Shown here one piece after another: positions 1 through 5,786 of a stretch of DNA of 6,309 bases. Position 1 is the first letter of the stretch; every line of letters begins with the position of its first letter. Under the pieces are notes generated by a model. That model did no database searches. It was given only the letters and a program-made list of their open reading frames with translations, and had not been told where the DNA came from. A program made the translations under genes and the position numbers. Where the stretch lies: positions 1 to 6,309 of the forward strand of contig DILC01000056.1 in the NCBI GenBank assembly GCA_002424865.1, given 5' to 3'. Source of the DNA: Rhodocyclaceae bacterium UBA5602. GTDB lineage: Bacteria; Pseudomonadota; Gammaproteobacteria; Burkholderiales; Rhodocyclaceae.

Positions 1-24
1 ATCTGCAGATAAAGGGGCATTCAT
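1..24 (-). CDS. Start of an unidentified gene, cut by the left edge
   Basis: Only the first eight codons are present, reading MNAPLSAD on the minus strand from ATG at 24-22. The start is supported by a good Shine-Dalgarno site (GAGGAG, complement of 32-37) seven bases upstream. It lies 41 bases after the stop of the beta subunit on the same strand, so it is probably the fourth gene of the leftward operon. Eight residues do not identify a family. In comparable clusters a ferredoxin, reductase, dehydrogenase or ring-cleavage gene often follows the oxygenase genes, but that is only context. A second ATG at 20-18 is out of frame and badly spaced from the ribosome site. Confidence 0.6.
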
Positions 25-65
25 GGCAATTCTCCTCAGGTGTCGTAATGGAAATCCCTGTTTAA

Positions 66-593
66 CTAGAGGATAAACAACAAGTTTTTTCCTCTGACAA
101 ACCGTTCATCGAAATCAATTACCCGCTGCAACAGCTTTAACCCCCCATCCGCGGCACGCCGCAGAATGTCTTCGCGGCCATAGGCATAGCTCATCTGCTC
201 ATAGACCATCCGGTTGCGCGACACCATGCAGTTTGAATGCACCCGATATTCGTTATCGCGCTCACCTTGAAATACCTCGATATTCCCGACAATGCGGCGC
301 ATTCGGTTAGGCGGGTCCGCAACCCATTGCATCCCTGTCTCACGCAAGCCCACGCGATGTGCCAGGTCGGCATATTTATCGTCAAAAAAATATACCGTCT
401 TATCCCCGCTTCCCCGTGTATCTTTTCGGTACCGCAACTGACGGCTGAACACCTGGTAGGTGACGTCAGGATCGACCATGGTCTCTAACCACTCGCGCTC
501 GCGCTCACTATCGACCAAGCGCGCTTCCCGAAATAAAAACCGCTCTACCTCGTCGTGTATTTCCCGGCTCACTTCACGTTCTTCTGGTAACAC
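66..593 (-). CDS. Ring-hydroxylating dioxygenase, small (beta) subunit, NahAd-like
   Basis: This is the 175-residue small subunit of a Rieske non-heme iron ring-hydroxylating oxygenase. Family members fold like SnoaL/NTF2 proteins, carry no metal, and assemble with the alpha subunit as a cytoplasmic alpha3beta3 hexamer, mostly in a structural role. Visible family signs are the helix with FLFREARLVD (19-28) and W35, VTYQVFSRQLR (44-54), the RMRRIVGNIEVF segment (97-108) and the ending DERFVRGKNLLFIL (162-175). That ending resembles the naphthalene dioxygenase beta C-terminus (recalled as PERI..HNLMVFL). Length is near the usual 170-195. The start is GTG at 593-591, preceded by AAGGAG (complement of 600-605) with a six-base gap. 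It follows the NahAc-like alpha gene by 61 bases and is surely its partner. The exact substrate cannot be read from this subunit. Confidence 0.93.
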   Translation of the reverse strand: MLPEEREVSREIHDEVERFLFREARLVDSEREREWLETMVDPDVTYQVFSRQLRYRKDTRGSGDKTVYFFDDKYADLAHRVGLRETGMQWVADPPNRMRRIVGNIEVFQGERDNEYRVHSNCMVSRNRMVYEQMSYAYGREDILRRAADGGLKLLQRVIDFDERFVRGKNLLFIL

Positions 594-654
594 TGGAAAC
601 TCCTTTTTAGGCTGAATACCAAGGTTCTAATGCGGTGGGGGCCATCAGGCACGA

Positions 655-2001
655 TCAGCGTTCAAGATGGGCGCGTTTCCATCTTGTGGCGCCTTCGCGC
701 AACGCATCCCAACTATTGGCGGACAGCATCTCTTGGTAATACCGGTAGAACCCGCGATGCGATAGTTCATTGATCATGGCATCGCTCACCACACCCGGCA
801 TCACTACATCCTCACGCTCTTTGCCTAAGCCCATTTGTGCATTCAATGTACCCCGGCGTGTCACCACACCATCGTTCACCTGCGTCATGGACTCCATGTT
901 GTCAGCATCCTCGGATTCCAGCATCCCCGCCGTGCCAAACGTTCGATTCATGTTTCTGGCAATCACTCGCTTGAGCTCGTCCGGCATGTCTTTCTCAACC
1001 CAAGTCCAGGTCAAAGCCTCTATCGAACCCGGTCCACGCGGCAGCCAAACCTTGAATGTGTTGGGGCCCACTAAAAACGAGTTATTCGGGAAAATTGTGC
1101 CATCCCACGCCGAGTTATAAAGCTTTGCGCGCACCTCGCCCAAGCGTTCGGCCACCTTGGGCGTTTGCGCGGCTAACCACTGCCGCAACAAGTCATTTTC
1201 GTGCGCTGATTGGTACAACCCACTTCGACCGCCATACGTAATGGCCGCGCCATGCCCGCTACGGCTGGTGTAATGCATGCCCATGACTTCTGCCGGCGCT
1301 GGCAGGGAGGCATTACCCTGCAAGGCAATCAAGGGGGATTGCGAAAACAGTACCTGAGTTGATGAGGCATGCGTCCAACCCACGTGATACATGTCGCCAA
1401 TAAAGTTTTCACCCGGGGTTTTCCAGTTGCAATTCAAAATCGAACGGCTGGGCGGGCCAATCAGCTCGGTGCCGCCCGGTGCGCCCATCCATGCCTCAAG
1501 ATACCAGGCCGCATCGCCCATGAACTCGCGCAGTGAAGGCGCCGCCGGGTCAAAACAGCCATAGATGAAGCCGCAGAAACTATCCACCAGCGGCACTTCA
1601 ACCAAGCCATTTGCCGTTTTATCGAGCTGATTGTTATAAACCTCTTTCTCTAATGGCACACCTTGCAAAGTGCCATCAATCCCATACGCCCAGCCGTGAT
1701 AGCTGCACACAAAGCTGCGCGTATTCCCAGCCTCCGCAGCGCAAACCCGGGAACCACGATGCGAGCAAGAATTGACAAACGCTTTGACCTTGCCATTTTG
1801 CTGACGCACGACAATCACATTGTCCTGCCCCATTTTTGTCGCGACGAAATCCCCCGTATTCGGAATCAGGCTCTCATGCGTTAAAAACAGCCAGCAACGC
1901 GCAAAAATCCGTTCCATTTCCAGATCGTAAATTGCCTGATCGTGGAAAATCCGTCGGCTTTGGATACCCTCTTTGGTGTTGATTAGTGCGTCAATGTCCA
2001 T
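655..2001 (-). CDS. Ring-hydroxylating dioxygenase, large (alpha) subunit, NahAc-like
   Basis: This is the catalytic subunit (448 residues) of a Rieske oxygenase that would use O2 and ferredoxin-delivered electrons to make a cis-dihydrodiol from an aromatic ring. The N-terminal Rieske domain has C79-x-H81 and C99-x2-H102 with 17 residues between, in NSCSHRG and CSYHGW. The catalytic domain has N199, D203 (the Rieske-to-iron bridge), H206 and H211 in ENFIGDMYHVGWTH, and third ligand D365 in ESEDADNME. These match N201, D205, H208, H213 and D362 of naphthalene dioxygenase, recalled from memory; F355 matches its selectivity residue F352. Resemblance runs over the full length (FLTHESLIP, GFIYGCFD, FPNNS, RGFYRYYQ), and length is almost that of NahAc (449). 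ATG at 2001-1999 has GGTGAG six bases upstream. It begins 25 bases after the GlcG-like gene. PAH or related aromatics are likely substrates; which one is open. Confidence 0.95.
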   Translation of the reverse strand: MDIDALINTKEGIQSRRIFHDQAIYDLEMERIFARCWLFLTHESLIPNTGDFVATKMGQDNVIVVRQQNGKVKAFVNSCSHRGSRVCAAEAGNTRSFVCSYHGWAYGIDGTLQGVPLEKEVYNNQLDKTANGLVEVPLVDSFCGFIYGCFDPAAPSLREFMGDAAWYLEAWMGAPGGTELIGPPSRSILNCNWKTPGENFIGDMYHVGWTHASSTQVLFSQSPLIALQGNASLPAPAEVMGMHYTSRSGHGAAITYGGRSGLYQSAHENDLLRQWLAAQTPKVAERLGEVRAKLYNSAWDGTIFPNNSFLVGPNTFKVWLPRGPGSIEALTWTWVEKDMPDELKRVIARNMNRTFGTAGMLESEDADNMESMTQVNDGVVTRRGTLNAQMGLGKEREDVVMPGVVSDAMINELSHRGFYRYYQEMLSANSWDALREGATRWKRAHLER

Positions 2002-2026
2002 CGTGCGCTCACCCCCCAGAAAAAAA

Positions 2027-2464
2027 TCAACCGCCTAGACCAATCGCCGTGAGACCTGCTTTGGCGCACTCGATATCCTCATCTTCAGTACCACCAGAGA
2101 CGCCAATGCCGCCAATGAGTTGTCCATCTGCCATCATTGGTAACCCGCCACCAAACGCCGTGAATCGTGGCCGCAACGGCACACCCTGCTGCACCGCGAT
2201 GGAATGGGCTTTAAGCGCTTCATGCCACATGCCCGTAGGCAAGCCAAACCCAGCCGCCGTATAGGCTTTATCAGTCGCAATGTCCATCGAATGCAAAGGC
2301 GCGCCTGGCATGCGCAAAAAAGCCACCAATAAACCGCCGCGATCCACCACTGCCGCGTTCACGCGTATGCCCATGCCAACAGCGTGCTCAATAGCCGCTT
2401 TGACAGCAGTATTGGCCGCCTCCCAGTCAACGATAGGTTGATTTACAAAGCAGGGTTTAGTCAA
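2027..2464 (-). CDS. GlcG/HbpS family protein (DUF336)
   Basis: This 145-residue protein belongs to the GlcG/HbpS family (old DUF336). Family marks are VVDRGGLLVAFLRMPGA (39-55), D61 followed by ATDKAYTA (63-70), FGGGLPM (104-110) and the glycine-rich ending LIGGIGVSGGTEDEDIECA (116-134). The best studied member, HbpS of Streptomyces, binds heme and senses redox stress; most others have no proven role. There is no signal peptide, so it should stay in the cytoplasm. It is first in the leftward operon, just before the oxygenase alpha gene. Such proteins recur in aromatic-degradation clusters, so a helper role (cofactor binding or small-molecule handling) is plausible but unproven. Translation starts at TTG (2464-2462): AAGGAG (complement of 2471-2476) is six bases away and no better in-frame start lies upstream. 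The family call is firm, the function is not. Confidence 0.88.
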   Translation of the reverse strand: MTKPCFVNQPIVDWEAANTAVKAAIEHAVGMGIRVNAAVVDRGGLLVAFLRMPGAPLHSMDIATDKAYTAAGFGLPTGMWHEALKAHSIAVQQGVPLRPRFTAFGGGLPMMADGQLIGGIGVSGGTEDEDIECAKAGLTAIGLGG

Positions 2465-2641
2465 AACAGTCTCCTTGGATAAACTTTAATAAAACACGCC
2501 CACACTTGGCGCGGCAACGCAGCCAAACAAACGCAACAGCGGTTATAAGGCAACGGATACAGACTCATTGCAAACAAACACTCAATAACCCACCGGTTTT
2601 GAGCTGACTCCTCGACGACTTATTAATTAATTTATTCAAGA

Positions 2642-2670
2642 AGTATGCAACGCCCATCAAACAAGGTCAA
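2642..2670 (-). promoter_or_regulatory. Candidate sigma70 promoter for the leftward operon
   Basis: On the minus strand TTGACC (complement of 2665-2670, five of six matches to the -35 consensus) is followed by a 17-base spacer and CATACT (complement of 2642-2647, four of six matches to the -10). Transcription would start near 2635, giving a leader of about 170 bases before the TTG start of the GlcG-like gene. The -35 lies in GTCA-T-TGAC, a four-base inverted repeat with one central base. Found by eye; no scoring was run. Confidence 0.45.
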
Positions 2671-2823
2671 TGACGAAATTGGATACCCGGTATTGATAAC
2701 ATGGATAAAGCGGCTGCCAGTATTCAATTCATGGCAAAAAGATGATTCAACCTATCCTTAACCGGCGGCAGACGCTTGATCCAGTGGCTTTCAGCCGACC
2801 TCAACCCCACAAGAGGGGGATGC

Positions 2824-2840
2824 GATGGTTATTGACCATC
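2824..2840. promoter_or_regulatory. Inverted repeat, LysR-type operator candidate
   Basis: GATGGT-TATTG-ACCATC is a perfect six-base inverted repeat with a five-base centre. Inside it, T2826 to A2838 fits the T-N11-A pattern with dyad symmetry typical of LysR-type regulator boxes. It overlaps the -35 hexamer at 2832-2837, so a protein bound here would touch or block RNA polymerase at the rightward promoter. LysR-family regulators are common in aromatic catabolism (NahR, CatR, BenM). That one acts here is inference. Confidence 0.4.
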
Positions 2841-2860
2841 AGGCTAAAAATGAATAGAGT
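2832..2860 (+). promoter_or_regulatory. Candidate sigma70 promoter for the rightward operon
   Basis: TTGACC (2832-2837, five of six matches) and TAGAGT (2855-2860, four of six) are separated by exactly 17 bases. Transcription would start near 2867, giving a leader of about 90 bases to the GTG start of the dehydrogenase. The -35 is covered by the inverted repeat at 2824-2840, and the weak -10 would suit an activated promoter. No other pair of comparable quality was seen closer to the gene. Confidence 0.45.
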
Positions 2861-2955
2861 GCAGAAGGTTTCCAGCCACTTCTTTTTTGTGCCAAAGCAC
2901 ATCAATAGTCGGGGTTCGGGGTAGCTAGAAAAATTAATAATAGAGGGGATGGTAC

Positions 2956-3780
2956 GTGGTTATCCGTAATGGAAGTACAGGTCGTTTTGACGGCAAGGTA
3001 GCGGTGATTACTGGTGCAGCGCAAGGGATCGGATTTGCGACCGCACAGCGCATGGGTCGGGAGGGTTGCCGTATCGTCATCGCCGACTTTTCTGCAGGTC
3101 CTGCCGCTGAGGCAGTAGAAGCGCTCAAGGTTGAAGGCATAGAGGCGGTGGCGGCGATTGGCGATTTGAGTGTCTATGCCGAGGCTGAGGCGACCATGCA
3201 GCAAGCCAAGGCGGCGTTTGGCGCAATTCATATTTTGGTGAACAATGTCGGCGGCACGATCTGGATGAAGCCTTTTTGGCATTACACTGAAGAGGAGATT
3301 CGCACCGAGGTGAATCGTTCTTTCTGGCCTACGATGTGGTGTGCGCGTGCCGTGTTGCCTATCATGCGTGAGACGGGGGGGGCGATTGTGAATGTGAGCT
3401 CGAACGCCGTTGAGGGCGAATATCGCATTCCTTATTCCGCTTCCAAAGGGGCTGTCGAAGCCTTGACCACAGCGCTGGCTGTTGAAGTGGCTGGTTTTGG
3501 CATTCGTGTGAATTGCATTGCGCCGGGCGGCACCTCGGCGCCGGAGCGTAAGACGCAACGTAACGTGAAGCCCGTGACTGAGCAGGATAAGGCCTGGCAA
3601 GAGCAGTTCATGATGCTGTTAAAAGATGAGGAGTTGATCAAGCCTTGGTCAACGGCAGAACAGCAAGCGGGTGTAATTTGCTTTTTGGCATCGGAAGATG
3701 CAGCGCATATCACAGGTGAAATTGTGCATACCGGTCGCCGTGGCAAACGCCTCTTTGATATGCTGGGTTTTGTGCCTTAA
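2956..3780 (+). CDS. Short-chain dehydrogenase, BenD/XylL-like cis-diol dehydrogenase
   Basis: This 274-residue cytoplasmic enzyme would oxidise an arene cis-dihydrodiol to a catechol-type product with NAD+. Short-chain dehydrogenase marks in order: TGAAQGIG (19-26) for the nucleotide, D44 at the end of the second strand (favouring NAD over NADP), NNVGG (96-100), NVSS (146-149), Y160 and K164 in YSASK, and PGG (190-192). The stretch NNVGGTIW, WCARAVLP and the R-N-x-x-P after APER recall benzoate/toluate diol dehydrogenases BenD and XylL, not NahB. BenD-type enzymes also lose CO2 from a carboxylated diol; whether this one does is unknown. The tail HTGRRGKRLFDMLGFVP differs from the usual GGG-type ending. 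GTG (2956-2958) follows AGAGGGGA with a seven-base gap, and an in-frame TAG at 2941-2943 excludes earlier starts. Codons 140-142 contain a run of eight G. Confidence 0.9.
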   Translation: MVIRNGSTGRFDGKVAVITGAAQGIGFATAQRMGREGCRIVIADFSAGPAAEAVEALKVEGIEAVAAIGDLSVYAEAEATMQQAKAAFGAIHILVNNVGGTIWMKPFWHYTEEEIRTEVNRSFWPTMWCARAVLPIMRETGGAIVNVSSNAVEGEYRIPYSASKGAVEALTTALAVEVAGFGIRVNCIAPGGTSAPERKTQRNVKPVTEQDKAWQEQFMMLLKDEELIKPWSTAEQQAGVICFLASEDAAHITGEIVHTGRRGKRLFDMLGFVP

Positions 3781-3898
3781 GCTGTATCTGGGATGTCCCT
3801 CGGCTTTGCCTTGATCCGCGAGCTTGGTCTCTGTGCGGATTTGGGATGTTTTTTTGTTCATGCCGAAAAATTTTTATAAAAAACAGGAGGACTCATCA
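3781..3898 (+). promoter_or_regulatory. 118-base gap with possible RNA hairpin
   Basis: This is the longest gap inside the rightward operon. ATCCGC (3814-3819) and GCGGAT (3835-3840) form a perfect six-base inverted repeat with a 15-base loop, extendable by a G-T pair on each side. A run of seven T (3849-3855) comes eight bases later. That distance is too great for a textbook terminator, so an attenuator, an RNA-processing site or chance remain possible. GGGATGT occurs twice (3790-3796 and 3843-3849). The gap ends with the AGGAGG of the next gene at 3885-3890. Confidence 0.3.
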
Positions 3899-5257
3899 AT
3901 GAGAATAAATGAGTTGGTTGATCAGTCGACAGGCGCCCAACGGCGGAGGATTTATTCTGATCAAGCGGTTTATGACCAGGAAATGGAGCGGATATTCGGT
4001 CGCTGCTGGTTGTTCTTGGCGCATGAATCGCAGATCCCGAAGCCGGGCGATTTTTTCCGCACCTATATGGGTGAAGACGATGTGCTGGTGATTCGTCAGG
4101 AGGACATGGGCATCAAGGCGTTTATCAATAGCTGTACGCATCGGGGCAACCGCCTGGTGCGGGCAGATCGCGGCAATATGCGCGCCTTTGCTTGCAACTA
4201 TCATGGCTGGGCTTTTGGTATTGATGGCAGCTTGGCGACTGTGCCGCTGGAGCGGGAGGTCTATTTCAACGAGATCAACAAGGATCAGTTCCGTCTGGTG
4301 CCTGTTGATCGTGTGGCTTCCTACCATGGGCTGGTCTTTGGCTGCTTTGATAAAGATGCGCCCTCGCTGGACGATTACTTGGGTGATATGCGCTGGTATC
4401 TTGATGCCGCGCTGGACGCCTTCCCGGATGGCACGGCACTTATCGGCGCGACACAAAAAGTGATTTTGCACACCAACTGGAAGCTGCCGGTTGAAAATGT
4501 GTGTGGTGATGGTTATCACTTGGGCTGGTCCCATGCGGGGGCGATGAAAGCCACGCAAAGCGGTGACTTGTCCGGTTTTACTGTGGGCAACACAGGTGTT
4601 GATCTTGAAGGCGGGATGTCTGTGGCAGGCTTGAATGGCAACTCGGTGCTGGCTTCGCTCGATGGCGTTTCGGGCTATGCTTTTTATCCAGAGCCTGCTC
4701 TGGCGTTGAAATATCTCAATGAAAACCGTGCCAAGGTGGTTGCCCGTCTAGGCAAGTTCCGTGGCGAGAAGATTTGGGGTTCGCAACTGAATATGACGGT
4801 ATTCCCGAGCCTGCAGTTTTTGCCGGGGCTCAACTGGTTCCGCGTGTATCACCCCAAAGGCCCGGGCAAGATTGAGATGTGGACCTGGGCGATTGTCGAG
4901 AAAAACATGCCCGACGAATTAAAACAGCAGATTCTGGACAATGTGTCGCTAACTTTTGGTCCGGCCGGCCTGTTTGATAACGATGACGGCGATAATCTGG
5001 CTTCATGCACTTCACAATCCCGTGGCTGGCGTACAGCGCAAATGCCGGTGTATACCAACATGGCAATTGGCCACTCAGGCAAGCGCGAAGGGCTGCCGGG
5101 TGATATTGCCTCCGGCATCGTGAGCGAACACAACCAGCGCTATTTTTATCGCCGCTGGCAAGAGCACATGGAGGCCAAAGCCTGGGCTGAAGTTCCACAA
5201 TACAATCTGAATCCACTGGAGGCGAAAGATGAACAGCGCACTGTCCAAACCGCTTGA
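3899..5257 (+). CDS. Ring-hydroxylating dioxygenase, second large (alpha) subunit
   Basis: This 452-residue Rieske oxygenase alpha subunit is paralogous to the one encoded at 655-2001. The Rieske domain has C79-x-H81 and C99-x2-H102 (NSCTHRG, CNYHGW). The catalytic iron site shows N200, D204, H207 and H212 in ENVCGDGYHLGWSH and D363 in NDDGDN; F353 matches naphthalene dioxygenase F352. N-terminal parts of the two alphas align without gaps (DQAVYDQEMERIF, WLFLAHES), but the region after the second iron histidine differs strongly, as does VC (201-202) where the first alpha has FI. A different substrate is therefore likely. I chose ATG 3899-3901 because AGGAGG sits eight bases upstream and the N-terminus then matches the paralogue; the frame stays open back to a GTG at 3824, but those 25 codons look non-coding. 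Its beta partner overlaps its 3' end by 29 bases. The substrate, probably a polycyclic or carboxylated aromatic, is not resolved. Confidence 0.94.
   Translation: MRINELVDQSTGAQRRRIYSDQAVYDQEMERIFGRCWLFLAHESQIPKPGDFFRTYMGEDDVLVIRQEDMGIKAFINSCTHRGNRLVRADRGNMRAFACNYHGWAFGIDGSLATVPLEREVYFNEINKDQFRLVPVDRVASYHGLVFGCFDKDAPSLDDYLGDMRWYLDAALDAFPDGTALIGATQKVILHTNWKLPVENVCGDGYHLGWSHAGAMKATQSGDLSGFTVGNTGVDLEGGMSVAGLNGNSVLASLDGVSGYAFYPEPALALKYLNENRAKVVARLGKFRGEKIWGSQLNMTVFPSLQFLPGLNWFRVYHPKGPGKIEMWTWAIVEKNMPDELKQQILDNVSLTFGPAGLFDNDDGDNLASCTSQSRGWRTAQMPVYTNMAIGHSGKREGLPGDIASGIVSEHNQRYFYRRWQEHMEAKAWAEVPQYNLNPLEAKDEQRTVQTA
5218..5222 (+). promoter_or_regulatory. Ribosome binding site inside the second alpha gene
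   Basis: GGAGG lies six bases before the ATG at 5229 and within the coding sequence of the upstream alpha subunit. It decides the beta start and sets up translational coupling, because ribosomes finishing alpha at 5257 cross the beta start. Confidence 0.7.
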
Positions 5258-5774
5258 GGCGAGGGCCATGCTGGCCGTTGAAAAGCATTTGGCCATTCAG
5301 CAGCAATTATTTCATGAAGCGCGTTTGCTTGACGAAGAGCGCTATGACGATTGGCTGAGCCTGTTGACGGATGATATTCGCTACCGCATGCCAGTCACCG
5401 AGCGTCGCTTCCGTAAAGACCGTAGCCCGCCTTTGGCTTTTGGGGGCGGTTATATTTTTGACGAAAACAAGGCGCGCCTGGGCATGCGCATCGGCCGTTT
5501 GCAATCCGGTTTGGTGTGGGCGGAAGACCCGCGCAACATGGTTCGCCGCATGGTTAACAATATCGAAATCTGGCGGGGCGCAGAAGCCAATGAGGCGGAG
5601 GTTTATTCTGTCGTGACTATCCATCGCAGCCGCATTGATGGCGAGGAAAAGCATTTTGTCGCTGGGCGTCGTGACGTGTGGCGTGAAACGGGCCAAGGCT
5701 GGCGTTTGAGTATGCGCGAGATGTTGCTCGATACCGCTGTGGTGTTGGATAGCAACATGAACACATTATTTTAA
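5229..5774 (+). CDS. Ring-hydroxylating dioxygenase, second small (beta) subunit
   Basis: This 181-residue beta subunit is the partner of the alpha subunit encoded just before it. SnoaL/NTF2-like oxygenase beta signs are QQLFHEARLLDEERYDDWLSLLTDDIRY (25-52), the RNMVRRMVNNIEIWRG stretch (102-117) and AGRRDVWRETGQGWRL (145-160). Like the rest of its family it has no metal site and would help hold an alpha3beta3 complex together. The ending VVLDSNMNTLF differs from the NahAd-like KNLLFIL ending of the other beta, which argues against simple exchange between the two pairs. ATG 5229 overlaps alpha by 29 bases and has a strong ribosome site. A second in-frame ATG (residue 14, 5268) would give 168 residues and align better with the N-terminus of the first beta, so it is a fair alternative start. 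The next gene follows after 12 bases. Confidence 0.92.
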   Translation: MNSALSKPLEARAMLAVEKHLAIQQQLFHEARLLDEERYDDWLSLLTDDIRYRMPVTERRFRKDRSPPLAFGGGYIFDENKARLGMRIGRLQSGLVWAEDPRNMVRRMVNNIEIWRGAEANEAEVYSVVTIHRSRIDGEEKHFVAGRRDVWRETGQGWRLSMREMLLDTAVVLDSNMNTLF

Positions 5775-5786
5775 AGAGGAGGCATC

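Larger units (their letters stand above)
2465..2955. other. Divergent intergenic control region
   Basis: About 490 bases separate the starts of the two divergent operons, and I see no convincing gene in them. The stretch holds a leftward promoter candidate (2642-2670), a rightward one (2832-2860) with an inverted repeat over its -35, an AT-rich block with a TTAATTAA palindrome near 2620-2636, and a short inverted repeat ATACC-C-GGTAT at 2683-2693. Leaders would be about 170 bases leftward and about 90 rightward. A TATAAC hexamer on the minus strand (2542-2547) lacks a good -35. The length leaves room for regulator sites for both operons. No regulator gene is present in the window. Confidence 0.8.

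Noticed and set aside
2799..2822. CCCC...GGGG hairpin upstream of the rightward promoter
   Set aside because: Only four pairs, no T run, and upstream of the predicted transcription start, so it would not be in the RNA.
2742..2924. 60-codon reading frame in the central spacer
   Set aside because: No ribosome site before its ATG, arginine- and proline-rich low-quality sequence, and it spans the predicted promoter and dyad.
2949..2969. Six-codon leader peptide ATG...TAA overlapping the dehydrogenase start
   Set aside because: The ATG abuts the only ribosome site, leaving no normal spacing, and the peptide has no attenuation-like codon pattern.
2902..3600. 232-codon minus-strand frame opposite the dehydrogenase
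   Set aside because: A shadow of the dehydrogenase; rich in Arg and His, no recognisable domain, no ribosome site.
3875..3880. TATAAA as a -10 for a separate promoter of the second alpha
   Set aside because: No acceptable -35 at 16-18 bases, and transcription would start at the ribosome site itself. The AT-rich stretch is more likely just a leader.
3824..3898. Longer N-terminus for the second alpha from GTG 3824
   Set aside because: The added 25 codons cover the T run and the AGGAGG site, have no ribosome site of their own, and give a sequence unlike any oxygenase. ATG 3899 matches the paralogue.
3896..4558. 220-codon minus-strand frame opposite the second alpha
   Set aside because: Antisense shadow of a clear oxygenase gene with all catalytic motifs on the plus strand.
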